A stretch of 64,000 bases of DNA, taken from Bdellovibrio sp. KM01 (GTDB lineage Bacteria > Bdellovibrionota > Bdellovibrionia > Bdellovibrionales > Bdellovibrionaceae). A model generated the notes under the pieces. That model saw only the letters and a list, made by a program, of their open reading frames with translations. It made no database searches and was not told the DNA's origin. A program made the position numbers and the translations under genes. The DNA lies in the NCBI RefSeq assembly GCF_013752535.1, contig NZ_CP058348.1, forward strand, positions 2,604,001 through 2,668,000, in the 5' to 3' direction. How positions within the stretch are numbered: position 1 is the stretch's first letter; each line of letters opens with the position of its first letter. Below, in pieces: positions 60,091 to 64,000 of this stretch.

Positions 60091-62178
60091 ATGCCTCGTT
60101 TATTTATTGCCCTCTCATTTCTTTCAGTTCTTATGGGTTGCGCGACCACCTCGCGCCAAGACACTCGCTTTGAAAAAAGATTGATACCGCAAGACAACCC
60201 GGAATGGGTTCGTCTGTATCTTGAGGCTGCAGAAAAGAAAACATCTGCGCCGAAGCTTGCCTGCGCAAATTATAAAGAGCTTTCAAATCACCAGGATTTT
60301 CCGATCAAAGATTTGGCTTTGCTTCGTGCCTATGAATCCTGCCCGGCTGATGAAAAACTAAATACGCTTCCGGAGAGTATCAATCCTTGGTATGCGGATT
60401 TATTTGCCGACATCAGACTTAAAGAATCTTTAGAGACATCGGATTTGAAAGATGATCTGCATGCCTACCTGGCAAAGGCTGGCGTTGAAAACAACAAAAA
60501 GAAAAAAGAAGATTACCTTCAAAAGGCTTTGGCCGCCGCCAAAAAAATCGATTCACAAGAATACGTGGTAGAGGTTCAAGCCCAGCTATACAAAATTTCT
60601 CCTCGTCTAAATCCCACGCCGCCCTTCAAAGAACTCAGTGCCGTGGCCATGGATTTCCGATTCAATCGCGATTTCGACGAAGCTCTTGGAGTCTATAAAA
60701 AGATTCTGTCTTCCAAAGAAGCATCAACTGACGACAAATTCCAGGCGACCAAAAACGTCCGCATGACTTACAAGGTTGCGCAACGTCGCCAGGATTACAT
60801 CAACGCGACGTCTGAGCTTGTGAACACGACGAAAAAACAATATCGCGAGAATAAAAAAGATCGCAAAGCTTTGGCCCGCTATCACGATGCCCTGGTCCTG
60901 CTTGCCCGAACACTATGGACTGAAGATCAAACATCAATGGCGGTAAAAACCCTGACCGAAGCCAACCGTCAGCTTCGCGGCATTTATCCAATGGATGAAG
61001 TGTACTTTATCCAAGGACGCATCGAGGAAGAAAAAGGCCATTTCGAAAAGGCTTTGGAATTCTATGAAGAAAGTTATAAGCAGCCGATCAGCCAAGCCGG
61101 ACTTCGTGACAAATTGGCGTGGTTGAAATCCTGGAACTACTACAAACTGCAACGCTTTGATGAAGCAGCAGCAAGCCTGCAACAAATGCGCGACACCATT
61201 AAAGATCCTTCCGATAAAATGCGCGCGAAGTTTTGGCTGGGCCGTGCTTTAAAAAATTCGAATAAAACCGCTGAATCCACGACCGAACTTGAAAGCCTTA
61301 TTAAAGAAGATCCATTGGGTTATTACGGAATGATGGCTTACCGCGAACTCAACCGCGAATATCCAGCCATCAAAGGCAATGCACAAGACTCTGCCAGTGC
61401 AAGTATTTTGGGATTGGATGAACTGCAAGGGCGCCTTCGCCTGCAAATTGAATGGTTGATTGCTGTTAACGAAAAGCCCTTTGCCGAAAAAGCGTTGAAC
61501 CAAGCTTCTGACGATCTCAAGAAAGCTGGTATTACTTCCGAAAAAACGTGGCTGACGATGTTTTCAGCTTATGCTCGCGCAGGGCTTTACATGCCGTTGT
61601 TCTCTACCCTTGGAACACTGCAACCGGAAGTAAAGGATCGCTTGCTAAATGACCATCCCGATCTTTTATTCCCTCAACCCTATCGCGACATCGTTGCTGG
61701 TGCTTCTGAAAAGAGTGGAATTCCACAGGAGTTCATCTATGCGATCATTCGACAGGAATCTGCATTTAACCCTGAGGCGCGCAGCCCTGTTGACGCCTTT
61801 GGATTGATGCAGCTGCTACCGAGTGTGTCGAAGAACCTCGCCGCAACTTACAAATTGGAATATAAAGAAGCTTTGGACCTTTATAAGCCTGAGATCAATA
61901 TTCCACTCGGCGCATTTGAACTTAAGACTTTGATGAAGAAGTACAACAATCAATATATCCTTGCGGTTTCCGGCTATAACGCCAATGACTCCGCCATACG
62001 CGGTTGGTTAAAAACTCGATATCGTGATGATGCTGTCGAGTTTATTGAAGAGGTTCCTTATGAAGAAACTCGAGCATACATCAAGCTAACCATGAGAAAC
62101 TATGTGTTCTATGATCGCTTGCTTCACAGTCAATCTGCAGTGAAGTTTCCTGAAGATCTTTTAAGGCTAAAAAAGTAA
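60091..62178 (+). CDS. Soluble lytic murein transglycosylase (Slt-like), lipoprotein
   Basis: The 695-residue protein has a signal peptide with lipobox LMGC, a long alpha-superhelical U-domain (SLAARKL-like TPR-type units across residues 50-500), and a C-terminal SLT domain with IPQEFIYAIIRQESAFNPEA, catalytic Glu556, then DAFGLMQLLPSVSKNLA and YILAVSGYNANDSA. It cleaves the MurNAc-GlcNAc bond to give 1,6-anhydro-MurNAc. In a predator it might act on its own or prey wall. It is probably transcribed after htpX (48-base gap). Confidence 0.92.
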   Translation: MPRLFIALSFLSVLMGCATTSRQDTRFEKRLIPQDNPEWVRLYLEAAEKKTSAPKLACANYKELSNHQDFPIKDLALLRAYESCPADEKLNTLPESINPWYADLFADIRLKESLETSDLKDDLHAYLAKAGVENNKKKKEDYLQKALAAAKKIDSQEYVVEVQAQLYKISPRLNPTPPFKELSAVAMDFRFNRDFDEALGVYKKILSSKEASTDDKFQATKNVRMTYKVAQRRQDYINATSELVNTTKKQYRENKKDRKALARYHDALVLLARTLWTEDQTSMAVKTLTEANRQLRGIYPMDEVYFIQGRIEEEKGHFEKALEFYEESYKQPISQAGLRDKLAWLKSWNYYKLQRFDEAAASLQQMRDTIKDPSDKMRAKFWLGRALKNSNKTAESTTELESLIKEDPLGYYGMMAYRELNREYPAIKGNAQDSASASILGLDELQGRLRLQIEWLIAVNEKPFAEKALNQASDDLKKAGITSEKTWLTMFSAYARAGLYMPLFSTLGTLQPEVKDRLLNDHPDLLFPQPYRDIVAGASEKSGIPQEFIYAIIRQESAFNPEARSPVDAFGLMQLLPSVSKNLAATYKLEYKEALDLYKPEINIPLGAFELKTLMKKYNNQYILAVSGYNANDSAIRGWLKTRYRDDAVEFIEEVPYEETRAYIKLTMRNYVFYDRLLHSQSAVKFPEDLLRLKK

Positions 62179-62189
62179 TCTTTGAGAGC

Positions 62190-62699
62190 CTAAGGCCAAT
62201 CACAATCCGTCGAGGTTCCTGCGGAACTTACATCAGGGACTTCGATCGGTGCTATATCTTGATTCGTTAAATCGGTCACCGTTGAATCCCCGGAAGTTAA
62301 CTGCAAACGCAAGGTCGTAGCGTCCATTTGACGCAATGGGAAGCGAATGGTTTTTGGAGAAACCGTTCCACCCGTTACTGTTGCGACAAGTTCATTTTCT
62401 AGTGAGGAAGTTTCATTGCCACCTTCCGCATCCCACGTCCCCGTCATTTCACAAAGGGTTGGAACGCCGTTTACGATCTGCACGGATTGATATGTGAACT
62501 GACTGCCATCAGCTTTCAGAAATATTTTGCTATAAATAGACAAAGATTCACCGTTCACGGTGGCTAGACCGTCCTGGCGGTCGTGGTAAGTCACGTCACT
62601 GCTTAAGCTGCCAAAATCGGCTGATCCACTGCCACCACCCGGCTGGTAAGAGCAGGCACCCATAAAACCACAAAGCATCAACAATAATGAGTATTTCAT
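62190..62699 (-). CDS. Hypothetical lipoprotein
   Basis: The start is the ATG at 62699 with GAGG upstream; a GTG two codons earlier is weaker. The 169-residue protein has a signal peptide with lipobox MGAC, then a Gly/Ser-rich segment and a beta-rich body (VNGESLSIYSKIFLKADGSQ, FTYQSVQIVNGVPTLCEMTG), reminiscent of lipocalin-type or calycin folds in beta pattern, not by signature. Two cysteines (CEMTG and the terminal CDWP) may pair. It is convergent with the transglycosylase gene. Confidence 0.75.
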   Translation of the reverse strand: MKYSLLLMLCGFMGACSYQPGGGSGSADFGSLSSDVTYHDRQDGLATVNGESLSIYSKIFLKADGSQFTYQSVQIVNGVPTLCEMTGTWDAEGGNETSSLENELVATVTGGTVSPKTIRFPLRQMDATTLRLQLTSGDSTVTDLTNQDIAPIEVPDVSSAGTSTDCDWP

Positions 62700-62815
62700 A
62701 TTCACCTCATCGGTCGAGCTGGACTCACCTTTAATTGTCTCACTTTGAGGCGACGCTTTCTACTACACCTCGACTGGATTCTGCCGATAAGCCCATTGGA
62801 GAAAGGGGAATCTTC

Positions 62816-64000
62816 ATGTTTTCTCGCAAGTGGTTGTTAGCATCAGGTGCTGTCGGCGTGATCTTCTTTGGCGGTCTGGGTGCATACTTATATTTTTCAG
62901 ATGCCTCCTCCCCTTCACGCTCCCAAAGCTCCAGCAAATTCAATAAAGAGGGTCGCCTTTTTGAGACCTCTAAAATCACTTCGCAGACAGATAGAGTCGA
63001 AGATGAACCAAGTGCCTTATTCAATGATCCCGCCATCAGCCAAGCATGGGGTTTGAAAAAATCTGATGCTGCTCGCGCCTGGTCTGTGACCCGTGGAAGT
63101 AAAGACATTGTTGTCGCCGTTATCGATACCGGTATCGACGAACACCACGAAGACTTGGATAAAAATCTTTGGTTAAATCCAGGCGAAACTGGGAAAGACG
63201 CTCAAGGCCGCAACAAAGCCACCAATGGAATCGATGACGACGGCAATGGCTTTGTCGATGACGTTCATGGTTGGAATTTTGTCTCTAATAACAATAAACT
63301 CGACGACAATCACGGTCACGGAACTCACATCGCAGGGATCATTGGTGCTGAAGCTGGCAATGGTAAAGGCATCACTGGAATCGCTCCCGAAGTGAGCATC
63401 ATGGTATTAAAGTACTACGATCCAAAAGTACCTAACACCGATAATTTAAAAAACACAGTGGCAGCAATCAAGTACGCCGTAAAAATGGGCGCTAAGATCA
63501 TCAACTATTCTGGGGGTGGTACTGAATTTTCCCAAGAAGAACATGATGCCGTTCAAGAAGCGGAAAAAGCCGGCATACTCTTTGTTGCAGCGGCTGGCAA
63601 TGAGCGCTCCAACTCTGACCAGCATCACTACTATCCTGCAGATTATAAACTTAGCAATATCATCTCGGTAACGGCTTACGATCCATCCGTTCAAGTTTTG
63701 AACTCTTCGAACTATGGTGTTGAAACTGTAGATATCGCAGCCCCAGGGCAAAACATCTTGTCTTGCTTACCAGGGAACTCTTACGGTTACATGACCGGTA
63801 CCTCTCAGGCCACAGCTTTCGTAACGGGCGCTGCCGTCTTGGTAATGGCGAATAAACAAGGTGCTTCAACTGCCGTGGAGGTTAAAAAGTACATCCTGGC
63901 GACTGGCGATGCTCAAACTCAGCTGGCATCGAAAACTCGCACATCACGCCAATTGAATCTCTACAAAGCTCTAACGATCTTAGATCAAGGCGTTTCGGCT
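62816..64000 (+). CDS. Subtilisin-like (S8) serine protease, partial at 3' end
   Basis: The frame opens at ATG 62816 after GAAAGGGGAA and stays open to the window end (395 codons), so the C-terminus is missing. It has a membrane anchor or signal (WLLASGAVGVIFFGGLGAYL), a short linker, and the S8 domain: Asp in VAVIDTGIDEHHEDL, His in DDNHGHGTHIAGIIG, the oxyanion Asn in FVAAAGNERS and Ser in GYMTGTSQATAFVTGAAVLV. No propeptide of normal size is present, as in the other S8 gene of the window. It is a likely exported protease. Confidence 0.93.
   Translation, partial: MFSRKWLLASGAVGVIFFGGLGAYLYFSDASSPSRSQSSSKFNKEGRLFETSKITSQTDRVEDEPSALFNDPAISQAWGLKKSDAARAWSVTRGSKDIVVAVIDTGIDEHHEDLDKNLWLNPGETGKDAQGRNKATNGIDDDGNGFVDDVHGWNFVSNNNKLDDNHGHGTHIAGIIGAEAGNGKGITGIAPEVSIMVLKYYDPKVPNTDNLKNTVAAIKYAVKMGAKIINYSGGGTEFSQEEHDAVQEAEKAGILFVAAAGNERSNSDQHHYYPADYKLSNIISVTAYDPSVQVLNSSNYGVETVDIAAPGQNILSCLPGNSYGYMTGTSQATAFVTGAAVLVMANKQGASTAVEVKKYILATGDAQTQLASKTRTSRQLNLYKALTILDQGVSA

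Noticed and set aside
62740-63108. Open frame of 122 codons on the minus strand
   Set aside because: It lies antisense to the S8 protease start, which has a ribosome site, membrane anchor and catalytic motifs; the minus frame has no recognisable features.

Overview
The window looks like chromosome of a predatory delta-type proteobacterium, most likely Bdellovibrio or a close relative (Bdellovibrionota). This is an inference from gene content and style: many small exported proteins and lipoproteins with LANC or FQNC lipoboxes, several pilin-like genes, many peptidases and nucleases, and moderate GC. Housekeeping genes (dnaJ, clpS-clpA, htpX, pdxH, dps, pcm, upp, udk) anchor the annotation. I saw no rRNA, tRNA, CRISPR array, prophage or intact insertion sequence.

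Layout. 1-4.6 kb: a truncated minus-strand gene, an EEP-family phosphodiesterase, apaG, small exported proteins, an acetyltransferase and a YqjD-like membrane protein pair. 4.6-11.1 kb: a compact minus-strand operon (pentapeptide-repeat protein, polytopic membrane protein, PQQ-type propeller, then two consecutive prepilin plus exported-companion pairs that look like a duplicated cassette). 11.2-16.2 kb: pdxH, an FKBP lipoprotein, a degenerate receiver protein and an OmpR/histidine-kinase pair. 16.2-24.2 kb: ion transporter, ADP-ribosylglycohydrolase, secreted HNH nuclease, Crp/Fnr regulator, OmpA-type lipoprotein, CsbD-like protein, Pcm. 24.2-25.2 kb: the remnant of an oxyR gene, an OxyR-box-like motif and an intact dps. 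25.2-31.8 kb: KH protein, a Spy/CpxP-like protein beside a two-component system with a Gly/Pro-rich sensor loop, a large Met/Gly-rich exported protein, and an HNH protein. 32.3-42.4 kb: lipoproteins, a subtilase whose propeptide appears to be encoded by the overlapping upstream gene, MarR, two outer-membrane barrels and a chemoreceptor.

43.0-49.6 kb is the most coherent metabolic unit: a semialdehyde dehydrogenase, a RibA-like URC1 protein, URC4 (DUF1688), uracil phosphoribosyltransferase, uridine kinase and an APC permease. Together they match the URC route of pyrimidine salvage and degradation, which would suit an organism that digests prey nucleic acid. 49.6-64 kb: truncated haemoglobin, small exported proteins, PhnA, a LEA14-like lipoprotein, a second CsbD-like protein, dnaJ, a type IV pilin with a TPR-like partner, clpS-clpA, htpX, a soluble lytic transglycosylase, a lipoprotein and a second subtilase that runs off the end.

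Non-coding structure includes two copies of a palindromic element (18918-19022 and 50111-50190) with a conserved core and co-varying stems, a 26-bp inverted repeat at 16579-16668, a multi-branched palindromic region at 33705-33896, and 9-bp tandem repeats at 30673-30731. The strongest candidates for undescribed biology are the duplicated pilin/companion operon, the split subtilase/propeptide pair and the palindromic elements.
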